A DNA stretch of 14,167 nt, taken from SIG636 sp045604285. Its GTDB lineage: Bacteria; Bacillota; Clostridia; Oscillospirales; CAG-382. Of this stretch, positions 14,125 through 14,167 are shown piece by piece (within the stretch, counting starts at the first letter, position 1; every line of letters starts with the position of its first letter). The notes under the pieces are model-generated. The model worked only from the letters and a program-made list of their open reading frames with translations. It ran no database searches and was not told the DNA's origin. The DNA is taken from contig JAZUNS010000080.1 in NCBI GenBank assembly GCA_045604285.1, forward strand, positions 1 to 14,167. The letters run 5' to 3'. Made by a program: the position numbers and the translations under genes.

Positions 14125-14167
14125 TATACTTTTACTAAAGTTTTTATCTTCCCCCGGTAGAACCGGG

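Larger units (their letters stand above)
13436..14167 (-). mobile_element. IS200/IS605-family insertion sequence, single tnpA; outer 5' tip beyond the window
   Basis: The element comprises a Y1 HUH transposase gene flanked by matched palindromes. The end near 13436 has CCACCGGTTGAACCGGTGG (13436-13454). The end at the window edge has CCCGGTAGAACCGGG (14153-14167). Their cores CCGGT(T/A)GAACCGG differ at one position, as expected for subterminal hairpins bound by TnpA. Such elements lack terminal inverted repeats and target duplications, so the exact tips cannot be called. The 3' tip should lie between 13413 and 13436, and the 5' tip past 14167. No tnpB is visible. Confidence 0.85.

Overview
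The window looks like chromosomal DNA of an anaerobic gut-type Clostridia species (Bacillota, most likely Oscillospirales/Ruminococcaceae-like). This is inferred from moderate GC content, strong AGGAGG-type ribosome binding sites, sigma-A style promoters, a YczE/DUF6198-type membrane protein, secreted proteins with type I dockerins, and the Firmicutes-style gene set vanY/yqeG/prmA/ligA. No rRNA, tRNA or CRISPR array was seen.

Left part (1-2480): the 3' end of a TIM-barrel amidohydrolase converges on sfsA (minus strand), and the two share one 17-bp bidirectional terminator. sfsA diverges from a multi-pass membrane protein gene, and both promoters are legible in the gap between them. After the membrane protein comes a 29-codon gene for a cysteine-rich membrane microprotein with a very strong Shine-Dalgarno sequence and its own terminator.

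Centre (2550-8400): an extended -10 promoter starts a compact operon of four genes. These encode a lipoprotein D,D-carboxypeptidase (VanY type), YqeG (HAD phosphatase, apparently starting at an ATT codon), PrmA (L11 methyltransferase) and LigA (NAD+-dependent DNA ligase). The genes overlap or nearly touch. A separately promoted CofE-like (F420 glutamate ligase family) gene follows and ends in a strong terminator.

Right part (8400-13412): two tandem genes encode large secreted proteins. Each has a signal peptide, a repetitive probable beta-helix and/or Ig-like body, and a C-terminal type I dockerin. The two dockerin coding segments are 182/189 nt identical although the rest of the proteins differ, which points to a duplicated or gene-converted targeting module. 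They imply a cohesin-based surface assembly encoded elsewhere.

Right edge (13436-14167+): an IS200/IS605-family element with a single HUH Y1 transposase (minus strand) sits about 25 bp after the second dockerin gene. Its noncoding parts are the most unusual sequence here. An anti-Shine-Dalgarno arm lies upstream of the element's own promoter, so only read-through transcripts should be silenced. A 12-bp inverted repeat joins the 5' and 3' flanks of tnpA. There are matched end hairpins and a structured 3' region. The outer tip on the tnpA 5' side is beyond the window.
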